DNA from: Mesorhizobium loti
GTDB taxonomy: Bacteria; Pseudomonadota; Alphaproteobacteria; Rhizobiales; Rhizobiaceae
DNA length: 64,000 bases
NCBI RefSeq assembly: GCF_013170705.1
Contig: NZ_CP033334.1
Span: 3,945,501 to 4,009,500, forward strand
Reading direction: 5' to 3'
The position numbers and the translations under genes were made by a program. The notes under the pieces are model-generated. The model worked only from the letters and a program-made list of their open reading frames with translations, did no database searches and had not been told where the DNA came from. Shown piece after piece: positions 1 through 10,668 of this stretch (positions are counted from its first letter, which is position 1; every line of letters begins with the position of its first letter).

Positions 1-155
1 TCATCTTCGACCTGGAAGTGGCCTTCCTGTTCCCCTGGGCCGTGTCCTTCTCGAAGATCGGCATGCTCGGCTTCTGGTCGATGATGGTGTTTTTGGCAGT
101 GCTGACCATCGGCTTTGCCTATGAATGGAAAAAAGGAGCGCTGGAATGGGATTGA
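1..155 (+). CDS. nuoA: NADH-quinone oxidoreductase subunit A, C-terminal part (cut by window start)
   Basis: Reading from base 3, this encodes the last 50 residues of NuoA, a small three-helix membrane subunit of complex I. It begins [12 protein letters not shown] and ends KKGALEWD before a TGA at 153-155. The acidic FDxE segment followed by a hydrophobic helix and a short charged tail is typical of NuoA/ND3. The stop lies inside the start region of nuoB, so the two genes are probably translationally coupled. The 5' part and the operon promoter are outside the window. Confidence 0.9.
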   Translation, partial: IFDLEVAFLFPWAVSFSKIGMLGFWSMMVFLAVLTIGFAYEWKKGALEWD

Positions 156-727
156 ACGACAGTTCAGGCACCCTCGTCGCGCCGAAGCCGAAGGGCATCA
201 TCGATCCCAACACCGGCAGGCCGGTGGGGGAGGACGATCCCTTCTTCCTCGAAATCAACAATGAGCTTGCCGACAAGGGCTTCCTGGTCACCTCGACCGA
301 GGCGCTGATCACCTGGGCGCGCAGCGGCTCGCTGATGTTCATGACCTTTGGCCTGGCGTGCTGCGCGGTCGAGATGATCCACACCTCGATGCCACGTTAC
401 GACTCGGAGCGGTTCGGTGTCGCGCCGCGCGCGTCTCCGCGCCAGTCCGACATCATGATCGTCGCCGGCACGCTGACCAACAAGATGGCGCCGGCGCTGC
501 GCAAGGTCTACGACCAGATGCCGGAGCCTCGCTACGTCATCTCGATGGGCTCCTGCGCCAATGGCGGCGGTTACTACCACTATTCCTATTCGGTGGTGCG
601 CGGCTGCGACCGCGTCGTGCCGGTCGACATCTATGTGCCCGGCTGCCCGCCGAGCGCCGAAGCTTTGCTCTACGGCATTCTTCTCCTGCAGAAGAAGATC
701 CGCCGCACCGGCACGATCGAACGGTAA
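146..727 (+). CDS. nuoB: NADH-quinone oxidoreductase subunit B
   Basis: This 193-residue protein carries the terminal [4Fe-4S] cluster N2 in the arm of complex I that passes electrons to quinone. The cluster ligands are visible: the adjacent cysteines in ACCAVE (about residues 72-73), the Cys of GSCANGG and the Cys of PGCPPS. I chose the ATG at 146 (MGLNDSSG). It overlaps the nuoA stop and gives the usual alphaproteobacterial length. An upstream in-frame ATG at 125 lies inside nuoA and would add seven unconserved residues. The gene is followed after four bases by nuoC. Confidence 0.97.
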   Translation: MGLNDSSGTLVAPKPKGIIDPNTGRPVGEDDPFFLEINNELADKGFLVTSTEALITWARSGSLMFMTFGLACCAVEMIHTSMPRYDSERFGVAPRASPRQSDIMIVAGTLTNKMAPALRKVYDQMPEPRYVISMGSCANGGGYYHYSYSVVRGCDRVVPVDIYVPGCPPSAEALLYGILLLQKKIRRTGTIER

Positions 728-731
728 ATCC

Positions 732-1337
732 ATGGCAGCATCCCTGAGCGAACTGTCGACCTATCTCGGCGAAAAGCTGATCGGTCGTGTCAATGACGCG
801 GTGCTCGCCTATGGCGAGCTCACCATCCATGTCGAGCCGCGCGACCTGGTCGAGGTGGTGACCTTCCTGCGCGACGATGCGCGCTGCCAGTTCATCTCGG
901 TCATCGATGTCTGTGGGGCTGATTATCCGTCGCGGGCCAAGCGCTTCGACGTTGTCTACCATCTGTTGTCGCCGAAGCAGAATGTCCGCATCCGCGTCAA
1001 GGTGCAGGCCGACGAGGAGACAATGGTGCCGTCGATCACCGGCGTCTATCCCGGCGCCGACTGGTTCGAGCGCGAGACCTACGATCTCTATGGCGTGCTG
1101 TTCTCGGGCCATCCCGACCTGCGCCGCCTGTTGACCGACTACGGTTTCGAAGGCCATCCGCTGCGCAAGGATTTCCCGCTGACCGGCTTTGTCGAGGTGC
1201 GTTACGACGACGAAGCCAAGCGGGTGATCTATGAGCCGGTCGAGCTCAAGCAGGAATTCCGCAATTTCGATTTTCTTTCCCCTTGGGAAGGCACGGATTA
1301 CGTGCTGCCCGGGGACGAAAAAGCCAAGACGAATTGA
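732..1337 (+). CDS. nuoC: NADH-quinone oxidoreductase subunit C
   Basis: A 201-residue homologue of the 30 kDa subunit, a peripheral-arm scaffold protein of complex I that carries no cofactor. The family signature [20 protein letters not shown], followed by [12 protein letters not shown], is intact near residues 115-155. The ATG at 732 lies four bases after nuoB, and the longer open frame upstream of it runs through nuoB. NuoC and NuoD are separate proteins here, unlike the fused NuoCD of enterobacteria. Its neighbours are nuoB and nuoD in the same direction. Confidence 0.97.
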   Translation: MAASLSELSTYLGEKLIGRVNDAVLAYGELTIHVEPRDLVEVVTFLRDDARCQFISVIDVCGADYPSRAKRFDVVYHLLSPKQNVRIRVKVQADEETMVPSITGVYPGADWFERETYDLYGVLFSGHPDLRRLLTDYGFEGHPLRKDFPLTGFVEVRYDDEAKRVIYEPVELKQEFRNFDFLSPWEGTDYVLPGDEKAKTN

Positions 1338-1346
1338 GGCGCCACA

Positions 1347-2537
1347 ATGGCTGAGACCTCCGTCCGCAATTTCAACATCAACTTCGGTCCGCAGCATCCT
1401 GCGGCGCACGGCGTTTTGCGCCTCGTGCTGGAGCTGGACGGCGAAGTCGTCGATCGCGTCGATCCGCACATCGGGCTCTTGCATCGCGGCACGGAAAAGC
1501 TGATCGAGGCCAAGACCTATCTTCAGGCGGTGCCTTATCTCGACCGGCTCGATTATTGCGCGCCGATGAACCAGGAACATGCCTTCGCTCTTGCCGCCGA
1601 GCGCCTGCTCGGCATCGAGGTGCCGAAGCGCGGCCAGCTGATCCGCGTGCTCTATTGCGAAATCGGCCGCATCATGTCGCACATCCTCAATGTGACGACG
1701 CAGGCCATGGATGTCGGCGCGCTGACGCCGCCGCTGTGGGGCTTCGTCGAGCGCGAAAAGCTGATGGTGTTCTATGAGCGCGCCTCGGGCTCGCGCATGC
1801 ATGCCGCCTATTTCCGCCCCGGCGGCGTCCACCAGGACCTGCCGCGTCAGCTGGTCGAGGACATCGGCAAGTGGATCGACCCGTTCCTGAAGTCGATCGA
1901 TGATCTCGACAAGCTGCTGACCGGCAACCGCATCTTCAAGCAGCGCAATGTCGATATCGGCATTGTGTCGCTGGCCGATGCCTGGGCCTGGGGCTTTTCC
2001 GGCGTCATGGTGCGCGGCTCGGGCGCGCCCTGGGATCTGCGCAAGTCGCAGCCCTATGAATGCTATTCGGAAATGGATTTCGACATTCCGATCGGCAAGA
2101 ACGGCGACTGCTACGACCGTTATCTCGTGCGCATGGAAGAAATGCGCCAGTCGGCGCGGATCATGCGCCAGTGCGTCGATCTCTTGCTCGGCAAGGAAAG
2201 CACCGGCCCGGTGTCGAACCTCGACGGCAAGGTGGTGCCGCCGAAGCGCCAGGCGATGAAGCGCTCGATGGAAGCGCTGATCCATCACTTCAAGCTCTAC
2301 ACCGAGGGCTATCGCGTTCCGGCCGGCGAGGTCTACGCGGCCGTCGAGGCGCCGAAGGGCGAGTTCGGCGTCTATCTGGTCTCCGACGGCTCCAACAAGC
2401 CATACCGCTGCAAGCTGCGCGCACCCGGTTTCGCGCATCTGCAAGCCATGGATTTCCTCTGCCGCGGCCACATGCTGGCCGACGTCACCGCCGTTCTCGG
2501 CTCCCTCGACATCGTGTTTGGTGAGGTCGATCGCTAA
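1347..2537 (+). CDS. nuoD: NADH-quinone oxidoreductase subunit D
   Basis: A 396-residue homologue of the 49 kDa subunit, related to the large subunit of NiFe hydrogenases but without the metal site. With NuoB it forms the quinone-binding pocket. The N-terminal [14 protein letters not shown] motif (about residues 12-25) and the C-terminal segment [20 protein letters not shown] with the final VDR are all present. The length is normal. nuoE begins on the base after the stop codon, so the pair is likely translated together. Confidence 0.97.
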   Translation: MAETSVRNFNINFGPQHPAAHGVLRLVLELDGEVVDRVDPHIGLLHRGTEKLIEAKTYLQAVPYLDRLDYCAPMNQEHAFALAAERLLGIEVPKRGQLIRVLYCEIGRIMSHILNVTTQAMDVGALTPPLWGFVEREKLMVFYERASGSRMHAAYFRPGGVHQDLPRQLVEDIGKWIDPFLKSIDDLDKLLTGNRIFKQRNVDIGIVSLADAWAWGFSGVMVRGSGAPWDLRKSQPYECYSEMDFDIPIGKNGDCYDRYLVRMEEMRQSARIMRQCVDLLLGKESTGPVSNLDGKVVPPKRQAMKRSMEALIHHFKLYTEGYRVPAGEVYAAVEAPKGEFGVYLVSDGSNKPYRCKLRAPGFAHLQAMDFLCRGHMLADVTAVLGSLDIVFGEVDR

Positions 2538-3818
2538 ATGTCAGTCCGCCGTCTCGCAGAAGCCAGCGTCCAGCCCGCCTCCTTCGCCTTCAACCGGGCG
2601 AACGCGGCAGCGGCGAAGCAATGGATCAAGAAATACCCGAAAGGCCGCGAGCAGTCGGCGATCATTCCGTTGCTGATGATAGCGCAGGAACAGGAAGGCT
2701 GGGTGACCAAGGCGGCGATCGAGACGATCTCGGACATGCTCGGCATGCCCCGCATCCGCGGGCTCGAGGTCGCGACCTTCTACACGCAGTACCAGCTCAA
2801 TCCGGTCGGCACGCGTGCGCATATCCAGGTCTGCGGCACCACGCCCTGCATGCTGCGCGGCTCGGAAGCGCTGATGGATGTCTGCCGCTCGCGGATCCAT
2901 CACGACCAGTTCCACACCAACGACAAGGGCACGTTGTCGTGGGAAGAGGTCGAGTGCCTCGGCGCCTGCGTCAACGCGCCGATGGTGATGATCTTCAAGG
3001 ACACGTTCGAGGACCTGACGCCGGAACGGCTGGCCGAAATCATCGATCTTTACGATGCGGGCAAGGGCGCTTCGGTAGCGCCTGGGCCGCAGAATGGCCG
3101 CACCGGCTCGGAGCCGGCCTCTGGTCTGACAACGCTGAAGAGCGAAAAGGCGATCCTCAAGTCGACCCGTGACAGGGAGGCGAGGGAGGCGGCAAAGGCC
3201 GCCAAGGCGGCGCCCGACGCGATCATTGCCGAGCCAGTTCCGGCACCCGCTGCCGCGCCCGTCGCGCCGTCCAATGCCAGCAAGCCGAAGACCGACGCGC
3301 CCGAAACCAGCCCAGCCTTGAAGACGCCTTCGGCGACCAAGGTGGCGCCTGCGGCGGAGAAGGCGGCGAGCGTTTCGGCGCCGCTGCACTCGGCCGCCAA
3401 CGCCAACAAGGCAGCGCCCGAGGTTGAGCAGGTTGCCAAGCAGCGCAATGGTCCGAAGGCCAAGGCCGAACCGGCCGCTGCCTTCAAGGCGCCGGAAGCC
3501 AAGGTACCGGCCGCCAAGCCGGCGAAACCGTCGCTGGACGACAAGAACCGTCCGGCCGGCATCGACAGGCCGGCCGCGGTCGACGACCTCAAGCTGATCT
3601 CCGGCGTCGGCCCGAGGATCGAGGGCATCCTGCATACGCTGGGCATCTTCACCTTCGCGCAGGTCGCGTCGTGGAAGAAGGCGGAGCGCGAGTGGGTGGA
3701 CGGCTATCTTTCCTTCCACGGCCGCATCGACCGCGACGACTGGGTCAAGCAGGCCAAGGCGCTCGCCAAGGGCGGCGTCGCCGAATACATCCGCGTTTTC
3801 GGCAAGAAGCCGGTCTGA
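2538..3818 (+). CDS. nuoE: NADH-quinone oxidoreductase subunit E with long C-terminal extension
   Basis: A 426-residue protein. Residues 1 to about 175 form the normal thioredoxin-like 24 kDa domain holding the [2Fe-2S] cluster N1a, with ligands in [10 protein letters not shown] and [10 protein letters not shown]. It then continues for about 250 residues. An Ala/Lys/Pro-rich, probably disordered linker (about 180-350) is followed by a compact domain at about 350-420 containing [24 protein letters not shown] and GRIDRDDW. The GVGP element looks like a helix-hairpin-helix turn. The same domain ends the gene at 5210-5905. The extension is a known feature of rhizobial NuoE; its role is not known to me. 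No frame disruption is seen, and linker composition explains the long antisense frames. Confidence 0.95.
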   Translation: MSVRRLAEASVQPASFAFNRANAAAAKQWIKKYPKGREQSAIIPLLMIAQEQEGWVTKAAIETISDMLGMPRIRGLEVATFYTQYQLNPVGTRAHIQVCGTTPCMLRGSEALMDVCRSRIHHDQFHTNDKGTLSWEEVECLGACVNAPMVMIFKDTFEDLTPERLAEIIDLYDAGKGASVAPGPQNGRTGSEPASGLTTLKSEKAILKSTRDREAREAAKAAKAAPDAIIAEPVPAPAAAPVAPSNASKPKTDAPETSPALKTPSATKVAPAAEKAASVSAPLHSAANANKAAPEVEQVAKQRNGPKAKAEPAAAFKAPEAKVPAAKPAKPSLDDKNRPAGIDRPAAVDDLKLISGVGPRIEGILHTLGIFTFAQVASWKKAEREWVDGYLSFHGRIDRDDWVKQAKALAKGGVAEYIRVFGKKPV

Positions 3819-3828
3819 GGGACGAAAA

Positions 3829-5133
3829 ATGCTTCAGGACAAAGACCGCATCTTCACCAACATCTACGGCCTCTTCGACAAGTCGCTGGCCGGCGCGATG
3901 GCGCGCGGCGCCTGGGACAACACGCCCGGCATCGTCGCCAAGGGACGTGAGTGGATCGTCAACGAGATGAAGGCGTCGGGCCTGCGTGGCCGTGGCGGCG
4001 CCGGCTTCCCGACGGGCCTCAAATGGTCGTTCATGCCCAAGCAGAGCGACGGCCGGCCGAGCTACCTCGTCATCAATGCCGATGAATCCGAGCCCGGTAC
4101 CTGCAAGGACCGCGACATCCTGCGCAACGACCCGCACACGCTGGTCGAGGGGGCGCTGCTCGCCGGCTTCGCCATGGGCGCGGTCGCCGCCTACATCTAT
4201 GTGCGCGGCGAGTTCATCCGCGAGCGCGAGGCGCTGCAGCGGGCCATCGAAGAGGCCTATGAGGCCAAGCTGATCGGCAAGAACAACACATCCGGCTACG
4301 ACTTCGACGTCTACATGCATCATGGCGCCGGCGCCTATATCTGCGGCGAGGAAACCGCGCTGCTGGAAAGCCTCGAAGGCAAGAAGGGCCAGCCCAGGCT
4401 GAAGCCGCCATTCCCGGCCAATGTCGGCCTCTACGGCTGTCCGACAACCGTCAACAACGTCGAATCGATCGCGGTGGCGCCGACCATCCTGCGCCGGGGC
4501 GCGGCCTGGTTCTCGTCCTTCGGCCGGCCCAACAATGTCGGCACCAAGCTGTTCTGCATCTCCGGCCACGTCAACAATCCGTGCACCGTCGAGGAGGCGA
4601 TGTCGATCCCGTTCCGCGAGCTGATCGAGACGCATTGCGGCGGCATTCGCGGCGGCTGGGACAATCTCCTTGCGGTCATTCCCGGCGGCGCCTCGGTGCC
4701 GCTGGTGCCGGCCGAGCAGATCATCGACACGCCGATGGATTTCGATGCGCTGCGCGACCTCAAATCAGGCCTCGGCACGGCCGCCGTCATCGTCATGGAC
4801 AAGTCGACCGACGTTGTGAAGGCGATCGCGAGGCTGTCGTACTTCTACAAGCACGAGAGCTGCGGCCAGTGCACGCCGTGCCGCGAAGGCACCGGCTGGA
4901 TGTGGCGGGTGATGGAGCGGCTGGTGCGCGGCGAGGCGCAGAAGCGCGAGATCGACATGCTGCTCGACGTCACCAAGCAGGTCGAGGGCCACACGATCTG
5001 CGCGCTGGGCGACGCGGCCGCGTGGCCGATCCAAGGCCTGATGCGGCATTTCCGCGGCGAGGTGGAGCGGCGCATCGACGAGTTTTCGCGCAACGCGCAC
5101 CGAGCCGAGCCAGTGATGGTGGCGGCGGAATAG
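3829..5133 (+). CDS. nuoF: NADH-quinone oxidoreductase subunit F
   Basis: A 434-residue homologue of the 51 kDa subunit, which binds NADH and FMN and holds [4Fe-4S] cluster N3. The FMN/NADH glycine-rich region [13 protein letters not shown] lies near residue 55. The cluster cysteines are in [12 protein letters not shown], with a fourth Cys in HTICALGDA near the C-terminus. The ATG lies ten bases after nuoE. A 76-base gap separates it from the accessory gene at 5210, which interrupts the usual nuoF-nuoG adjacency. Confidence 0.97.
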   Translation: MLQDKDRIFTNIYGLFDKSLAGAMARGAWDNTPGIVAKGREWIVNEMKASGLRGRGGAGFPTGLKWSFMPKQSDGRPSYLVINADESEPGTCKDRDILRNDPHTLVEGALLAGFAMGAVAAYIYVRGEFIREREALQRAIEEAYEAKLIGKNNTSGYDFDVYMHHGAGAYICGEETALLESLEGKKGQPRLKPPFPANVGLYGCPTTVNNVESIAVAPTILRRGAAWFSSFGRPNNVGTKLFCISGHVNNPCTVEEAMSIPFRELIETHCGGIRGGWDNLLAVIPGGASVPLVPAEQIIDTPMDFDALRDLKSGLGTAAVIVMDKSTDVVKAIARLSYFYKHESCGQCTPCREGTGWMWRVMERLVRGEAQKREIDMLLDVTKQVEGHTICALGDAAAWPIQGLMRHFRGEVERRIDEFSRNAHRAEPVMVAAE

Positions 5134-5209
5134 AGTTTGTGACCGCGGGCGAGAGCCCGAAGCGAGAATAACGGGGCGGGGCGAGCGAAGAAACGACCAG
5201 GAGAATTCT

Positions 5210-5905
5210 ATGGCGCCGTATTCGACACCCAACCCATTGATGCCCAATTTGGACCAGCTCGAGAAGATGAACCAGGACCTGACCAGGATGATGCCGAAGG
5301 AGATGGCCAGCGCCGTCAACCTTTTCGTGCACCCTGTCGCGGGTGCGGCGGCGATGTCGGCGCTCGGCATCGGGCTCGCCAACCATGCGTTCGGCGTCTG
5401 GATGGGCGCGCTTTCGGGAGCCGCCGAGGCATCGCAGCGGCTCATGCAGCCGCTGATCGAGGATTTCGAGGCACGCATCGAGCAGCTCGAGGACGCGAAC
5501 TCGTCGTCCATCAAGGCGCGGGCGACGGCGAAGACGCTGATTGCCGAGGCGCAGTCCTTTGCGCAGGAGGTCACCGACATCGCCGCCAAGGAAGCCGCCA
5601 CCACGGCGCCCGCGGTGAATGCCGCTCCGGCAACCGGCGAGCCCGCGGATGTGCTGCTGCCCGAAGATTTCAGGCAGCCCAAGACCATGGACAGGCCAGC
5701 GAGACCCTCCAACCTCAAGGCGATATCGGGCATCGGCCCGAAGCTGGAGAAGGTGCTGAACGGGCTTGGCATCTGGACATATGCCCAGATCGCCGCCTGG
5801 TCGCCGCAAGAGATCGCCTGGGTCGACGATTATCTGTCGTTCAACGGCCGCATCGGCCGCGACGACTGGACTGCCCAGGCGGCGGCGCTGGCCGCGAAGA
5901 AGTGA
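5210..5905 (+). CDS. complex I operon-encoded protein sharing the NuoE C-terminal domain
   Basis: A 231-residue protein of unassigned function encoded inside the nuo operon, with AGGAG seven bases before the ATG. The N-terminal half (about 1-130) is helical and phasin-like in look, with a hydrophobic stretch [21 protein letters not shown], and is followed by an Ala/Pro-rich linker. The last 65 residues (from about 165) contain [28 protein letters not shown] and align without gaps to the end of NuoE, with more than half the positions identical by hand count. Database entries in relatives often name it an NADH:ubiquinone oxidoreductase protein from its location. Placement between nuoF and nuoG suggests a partner or assembly role near the NADH-dehydrogenase module; this is inferred. 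Confidence 0.85.
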   Translation: MAPYSTPNPLMPNLDQLEKMNQDLTRMMPKEMASAVNLFVHPVAGAAAMSALGIGLANHAFGVWMGALSGAAEASQRLMQPLIEDFEARIEQLEDANSSSIKARATAKTLIAEAQSFAQEVTDIAAKEAATTAPAVNAAPATGEPADVLLPEDFRQPKTMDRPARPSNLKAISGIGPKLEKVLNGLGIWTYAQIAAWSPQEIAWVDDYLSFNGRIGRDDWTAQAAALAAKK

Positions 5906-5978
5906 ACGAAATGTCGGGCGCTGCGTCTGTCGCGCCCGGAAAATGAGATTGCGGGAAATCCGCAGGGGTTTGAAGCGA

Positions 5979-8060
5979 ATGGCAAAGCTCAAGGTCGACG
6001 GGAAAGAGATCACTGTACCCGACCACTACACGCTGCTGCAGGCGGCGGAAGACGCGGGCGCGGAAGTGCCGCGCTTCTGCTTCCACGAGCGGCTGTCGAT
6101 CGCCGGCAATTGCCGCATGTGCCTGATCGAGGTGAAAGGCGGGCCACCCAAGCCGCAGGCCTCCTGCGCCATGGGCGTGCGCGACCTGCGCCCCGGCCCC
6201 AATGGCGAGCCGCCGGAAATCTTCACCAACACGCCGATGGTCAAGAAGGCCCGGGAAGGCGTGATGGAATTCCTGCTGATCAACCATCCGCTGGACTGCC
6301 CGATCTGCGACCAGGGCGGCGAGTGCGACCTGCAGGACCAGGCGATGGCCTTCGGCGTCGATTCCTCGCGCTATCACGAGAACAAGCGGGCGGTCGAAGA
6401 CAAGTATATCGGCCCGCTGGTCAAGACGGTGATGAACCGTTGCATCCACTGCACGCGCTGCGTCCGCTTCACCACCGAGGTTGCCGGCATTTCCGAGCTC
6501 GGCCTGATCGGCCGCGGCGAGGACGCCGAAATCACCACCTATCTCGAACAGGCGATGACCTCCGAGCTGCAGGGCAATGTCATCGATCTCTGCCCGGTCG
6601 GCGCTTTGACTTCCAAGCCCTTCGCCTTCCAGGCGCGGCCGTGGGAGCTGACCAAGACCGAATCCATCGACGTGATGGATGCGGTCGGCTCGGCGATCCG
6701 CATCGATAGCCGTGGCCGCGAAGTGATGCGCATCCTGCCGCGCGTCAACGAGCAGGTGAATGAGGAGTGGATTTCCGACAAGACCCGCTTCATCTGGGAC
6801 GGCCTGCGCACGCAGCGCCTCGACCGCCCTTATGTGCGCAAGGACGGCAAGCTGGTTCCGGCAAGCTGGGCGGACGCGTTCGCGGCGATCAAGGATGCGG
6901 TATCGAAGACGACGCCCGAGAAGATCGGTGCCATTGCCGGCGATCTCGCGGCGGTCGAAGAGATCTACGCCCTGAAGCTCCTGATGGCTTCGCTAGGCTC
7001 GAAGAACATCGACTGCCGCCAGGATGGCGCCGCGCTCGACCCGTCGCTCGGACGCGCCAGCTATATCTTCAACCCGACCATCGAAGGCATCGAGCAGGCC
7101 GACGCGGTGCTGATCATCGGCGCCAATCCGCGCTTCGAAGCCTCCGTGCTCAATGCCCGCATCCGCAAGCGCTGGCGGGTCGGCAACCTGCCGGTCGGCG
7201 TCATCGGCGATGTCGGCGACACGCGCTATGACTACGAATTGCTGGGTGCCGGTCCGGATTCGCTCAAGGATCTGGCCGACGGCAATGGCAAGTTCTTCCA
7301 GACGCTGAAGAAGGCGACGCACCCGCTGATCATCGTCGGCCAGGGCGCACTGGCGCGCGCCGATGGCGCGGCGGTGCTCGGCCAGGCGGCCAAGCTCGCC
7401 ACGGCCGTAAACGCCGCTCGCGCCGACTGGAACGGCTTTGCCGTGCTGCACAATGCGGCGGCGCGCGTCGGCGGCCTCGATCTCGGCTTCGTGCCGGGCG
7501 AGGGCGGCAAGGACGTTGCCGGCATGCTGGGCGAAACGGACGTGCTGTTCCTGCTCGGCGCCGACGAGATCGACATGGGCAAGACCGGCGGCGCCTTCGT
7601 CGTCTATATCGGCACGCATGGCGATGCGGGCGCCCACCGCGCCAATGTCATCCTGCCGGCCGCGGCCTACACCGAAAAGTCGGCCACCTACGTCAACACC
7701 GAAGGGCGCGTGCAGCAGACCAACCGCGCCGGCTTCGCGCCAGGCGACGCGCGCGAGGACTGGGCGATCCTGCGGGCGCTGTCCGACGTTCTGGGCAAGA
7801 AACTGCCGTTCGATTCGCTGCCGCAGCTGCGGGCGAAGCTCTATGGCGAATACCCGCATCTGGCCCGCATCGACCAGGTCGCGGCCGGCAATGCCGAGGA
7901 CATCGCCGGCGTGGCGAAGCTCGGCGGGCGGCTGAACAAGGGCACCTTCACGTCGCCGGTCAAGGATTTCTACCTGACCAACCCGATCGCGCGGGCGTCG
8001 GCCGTGATGGCTGAATGCTCGGCACTGGCCAAGAGCGGCTTCAAGCAGGCGGCGGAATAA
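5979..8060 (+). CDS. nuoG: NADH-quinone oxidoreductase subunit G
   Basis: A 693-residue homologue of the 75 kDa subunit of the complex I electron-input arm. Ligands for [2Fe-2S] N1b are in [15 protein letters not shown], the His/Cys site of N5 is in [17 protein letters not shown], and N4 is bound by CIHCTRC together with DLCPVGAL. The rest is the degenerate molybdopterin-oxidoreductase fold. The ATG at 5979 ([10 protein letters not shown]) fits the family start; the open frame runs further upstream only through the preceding gene. nuoH follows after two bases. Confidence 0.97.
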   Translation: MAKLKVDGKEITVPDHYTLLQAAEDAGAEVPRFCFHERLSIAGNCRMCLIEVKGGPPKPQASCAMGVRDLRPGPNGEPPEIFTNTPMVKKAREGVMEFLLINHPLDCPICDQGGECDLQDQAMAFGVDSSRYHENKRAVEDKYIGPLVKTVMNRCIHCTRCVRFTTEVAGISELGLIGRGEDAEITTYLEQAMTSELQGNVIDLCPVGALTSKPFAFQARPWELTKTESIDVMDAVGSAIRIDSRGREVMRILPRVNEQVNEEWISDKTRFIWDGLRTQRLDRPYVRKDGKLVPASWADAFAAIKDAVSKTTPEKIGAIAGDLAAVEEIYALKLLMASLGSKNIDCRQDGAALDPSLGRASYIFNPTIEGIEQADAVLIIGANPRFEASVLNARIRKRWRVGNLPVGVIGDVGDTRYDYELLGAGPDSLKDLADGNGKFFQTLKKATHPLIIVGQGALARADGAAVLGQAAKLATAVNAARADWNGFAVLHNAAARVGGLDLGFVPGEGGKDVAGMLGETDVLFLLGADEIDMGKTGGAFVVYIGTHGDAGAHRANVILPAAAYTEKSATYVNTEGRVQQTNRAGFAPGDAREDWAILRALSDVLGKKLPFDSLPQLRAKLYGEYPHLARIDQVAAGNAEDIAGVAKLGGRLNKGTFTSPVKDFYLTNPIARASAVMAECSALAKSGFKQAAE

Positions 8061-8062
8061 GC

Positions 8063-9106
8063 ATGGAAACCTTCTTCTCCTTCTACGTGCTGCCGGCGCT
8101 GCTGATCCTCTTGAAGTCAGTCGTGCTGATCGTCGTGCTGCTGGTCTTCGTCGCGTATATCCTCTACGCCGACCGCAAGATCTGGGCGGCGGTGCAGCTG
8201 CGCCGTGGCCCGAACGTGGTCGGCCCCTGGGGCACGCTGCAGGCTTTCGCCGATCTGTTGAAATTCGTCTTCAAGGAACCGGTCATCCCGTCAGGCGCCA
8301 ACAAGGGCGTATTCCTTTTGGCGCCGCTGGTGTCGGCCGTGCTGGCGATCTCGGCCTGGGCGGTCATTCCAGTCAACCAGGGCTGGGCGATCGCCAACGT
8401 CAATGTCGGCATCCTCTATGTCTTCGCCATCTCCTCGCTCGAGGTCTATGGCGTGATCATGGGCGGCTGGGCGTCCAACTCGAAATATCCGTTCCTCGGC
8501 GCGCTGCGCTCGGCCGCGCAGATGGTGTCCTACGAAGTCTCGATCGGGTTCGTCATCGTCACCGTGCTGCTGACAGCCGGCTCGCTCAACCTCAGCGATA
8601 TCGTGCTGTCGCAGCAGGGCGGGCTTGGCACGAGGCTTGGCCTGCCCAACACCTTCCTCGACTGGAACTGGCTGGCCCTGTTCCCGATGTTCATCATCTT
8701 CTTCATCTCGGCGCTGGCCGAGACGAACCGGCCACCCTTCGACCTGGTCGAAGCCGAATCGGAACTGGTCGCCGGCCACATGGTCGAATATTCGTCGACG
8801 CCGTTCCTGCTGTTCTTCCTCGGCGAGTATGTCGCCATCGTGCTGATGTGCGCGCTGGCCACCATCCTGTTCCTCGGCGGCTGGCTGCCGCCCTTCGACT
8901 TCGCGCCCTTCACCTGGGTGCCCGGCGTCATCTGGTTCGTGCTGAAAGTCTGCTTCGTCTTCTTCGGCATCTCCATGGTGAAGGCCTTCGTGCCGCGCTA
9001 CCGCTACGACCAGTTGATGCGGCTGGGCTGGAAAGTGTTCCTGCCGATCTCGCTGTTCATGGTGGTCGCCACCGCAGCCTTCCTCAAGATCACGGGGTTT
9101 GCGTGA
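8063..9106 (+). CDS. nuoH: NADH-quinone oxidoreductase subunit H
   Basis: A 347-residue polytopic membrane protein (ND1 type) with about eight predicted helices that links the quinone pocket to the proton-pumping arm. Conserved loops include [16 protein letters not shown] near the N-terminus and the acidic quinone-site loop [22 protein letters not shown]. The ATG at 8063 follows the nuoG stop by two bases; the longer frame upstream lies in nuoG. Its TGA shares a base with the nuoI start codon (ATGTGATG context), which indicates coupling. Confidence 0.97.
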   Translation: METFFSFYVLPALLILLKSVVLIVVLLVFVAYILYADRKIWAAVQLRRGPNVVGPWGTLQAFADLLKFVFKEPVIPSGANKGVFLLAPLVSAVLAISAWAVIPVNQGWAIANVNVGILYVFAISSLEVYGVIMGGWASNSKYPFLGALRSAAQMVSYEVSIGFVIVTVLLTAGSLNLSDIVLSQQGGLGTRLGLPNTFLDWNWLALFPMFIIFFISALAETNRPPFDLVEAESELVAGHMVEYSSTPFLLFFLGEYVAIVLMCALATILFLGGWLPPFDFAPFTWVPGVIWFVLKVCFVFFGISMVKAFVPRYRYDQLMRLGWKVFLPISLFMVVATAAFLKITGFA

Positions 9107-9597
9107 TGTCCGCTCTTTCCCAGGCCGCAAAATCGCTGTTGCTGCAGGATTTCGTCAGCGCCTTCTTCCTGTCGATGCGCCAGTTCTTCGCGCCGAAGGA
9201 GACGATCAACTATCCGCACGAGAAGGGGCCGACCAGCCCGCGCTTCCGTGGCGAGCACGCGCTGCGCCGCTATCCCAACGGCGAGGAACGCTGCATCGCC
9301 TGCAAATTGTGCGAGGCGATCTGCCCGGCGCAGGCCATCACCATCGAGGCCGGCCCGCGCCGCAATGACGGCACGCGCCGCACGGTGCGTTACGACATCG
9401 ACATGGTGAAGTGCATCTATTGCGGCTTCTGCCAGGAAGCCTGCCCGGTCGACGCCATCGTCGAGGGGCCGAATTTCGAGTTCGCGACGGAGACGCGCGA
9501 GGAACTTTACTACGACAAGGACAAGCTGTTGGCGAATGGCGACCGGTGGGAGCGCGAACTGGCGCGCAACATCTCGCTGGACTCGCCCTACCGCTGA
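9106..9597 (+). CDS. nuoI: NADH-quinone oxidoreductase subunit I
   Basis: A 163-residue 8Fe ferredoxin-like subunit that passes electrons through clusters N6a and N6b to NuoB. Two classic motifs are visible: [16 protein letters not shown] (about residues 62-77) and [16 protein letters not shown] (about 101-116). The ATG at 9106 overlaps the last base of nuoH. After its stop, 130 bases without a gene separate it from nuoJ, the widest internal gap in the operon. Confidence 0.97.
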   Translation: MSALSQAAKSLLLQDFVSAFFLSMRQFFAPKETINYPHEKGPTSPRFRGEHALRRYPNGEERCIACKLCEAICPAQAITIEAGPRRNDGTRRTVRYDIDMVKCIYCGFCQEACPVDAIVEGPNFEFATETREELYYDKDKLLANGDRWERELARNISLDSPYR

Positions 9598-9727
9598 TAT
9601 TTGACGCATGGACGGGGCGAGGGGCCTCGTCTAAGGACACAACGAAACTTGCCGACCGGAGGCGGTGGCAAGCAAGATCGGGCAGGACGCAAGCGTCGTG
9701 CTCGGACAGGAACCCGGGGGAACCCCA

Positions 9728-10348
9728 ATGCTGAGTGGACTAGAGGCGGCCTTTTTCTACCTCTTCGCCTTTGTCGCCGTGGCGTCGGCGTTCATGGTCA
9801 TTTCGTCGCGCAACCCCGTGCATTCGGTGCTGTTCCTGATCCTGACCTTCTTCAACGCCGCCGGCCTGTTCATGCTGACCGGCGCCGAGTTCCTGGCGAT
9901 GATCCTGCTCGTCGTCTATGTCGGCGCGGTCATGGTGCTGTTCCTGTTCGTCGTCATGATGCTCGACGTCGATTTCGCCGAACTGAAGAGCGGCGCGCTG
10001 CAGTACGCGCCGATCGGCGCCTTCGTCGGGCTGATTCTGGCAGCGGAACTGATCGTCGTGCTGGGCGGCTACACCTTCGCGCCGCAGCTCGCCTCGACGA
10101 TCTCGAAACCCATTCCGGATCTCGCCACGCGCTCCAACACGGCCGCGCTCGGCGACATCCTCTATACCGACTACCTCTACTACTTCCAGATTTCGGGCCT
10201 CATCCTGCTGGTCGCCATGATCGGCGCCATCGTGCTGACGCTGCGCCACAAGGAAGGGGTCAAGCGGCAGTCGATCGCAGCCCAGGTCGGCCGCACGCCG
10301 GCCACCGGCATGGAAATCCGCAAGGTCAAGTCGGGCGAAGGAGTCTGA
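9728..10348 (+). CDS. nuoJ: NADH-quinone oxidoreductase subunit J
   Basis: A 206-residue membrane protein (ND6 type) with five predicted helices; the conserved third-helix segment [17 protein letters not shown] is intact near residues 60-77. NuoJ sits between the quinone channel and the antiporter-like subunits. The ATG at 9728 ([10 protein letters not shown]) gives the family length; the in-frame upstream codons to 9665 are not hydrophobic and not conserved. nuoK begins two bases after the stop. Confidence 0.96.
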   Translation: MLSGLEAAFFYLFAFVAVASAFMVISSRNPVHSVLFLILTFFNAAGLFMLTGAEFLAMILLVVYVGAVMVLFLFVVMMLDVDFAELKSGALQYAPIGAFVGLILAAELIVVLGGYTFAPQLASTISKPIPDLATRSNTAALGDILYTDYLYYFQISGLILLVAMIGAIVLTLRHKEGVKRQSIAAQVGRTPATGMEIRKVKSGEGV

Positions 10349-10349
10349 G

Positions 10350-10658
10350 ATGGTCGTCGGCATCGCACACTATCTGACCGTATCGGCGATCCTGTTCACG
10401 CTCGGCGTGTTCGGTATCTTCCTGAACCGCAAGAACGTCATCGTCATCCTGATGTCGGTCGAGCTGATCCTGCTTGCGGTCAACATCAACTTTGTCGCCT
10501 TCTCGGCGGCGCTCGGCGATCTGGTCGGCCAGGTGTTCGCACTGTTCGTGCTGACGGTCGCGGCGGCCGAGGCGGCGATCGGACTTGCCATTCTCGTCGT
10601 CTTCTTCCGCAACCGCGGCTCGATCGCGGTCGAAGACGTGAACATGATGAAGGGTTGA
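10350..10658 (+). CDS. nuoK: NADH-quinone oxidoreductase subunit K
   Basis: A 102-residue three-helix membrane subunit (ND4L type) of complex I. The buried glutamates expected for proton transfer are present: one in [15 protein letters not shown] (helix 2) and one in [13 protein letters not shown] (helix 3). The length is exactly typical. It lies between nuoJ and nuoL with gaps of one and ten bases. Confidence 0.97.
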   Translation: MVVGIAHYLTVSAILFTLGVFGIFLNRKNVIVILMSVELILLAVNINFVAFSAALGDLVGQVFALFVLTVAAAEAAIGLAILVVFFRNRGSIAVEDVNMMKG

Positions 10659-10668
10659 CGGAACCACC

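Noticed and set aside
537..2471. Long minus-strand open frame (644 codons) opposite nuoC and nuoD
   Set aside because: It is antisense to genes with clear family motifs. High GC with G/C third positions keeps stop codons rare on the other strand, and the translation is Arg/His/Asp-rich without any motif.
2541..3719. Minus-strand open frame opposite nuoE
   Set aside because: It results from the Ala/Lys/Pro-rich linker of NuoE read backwards. It has no recognisable protein features.
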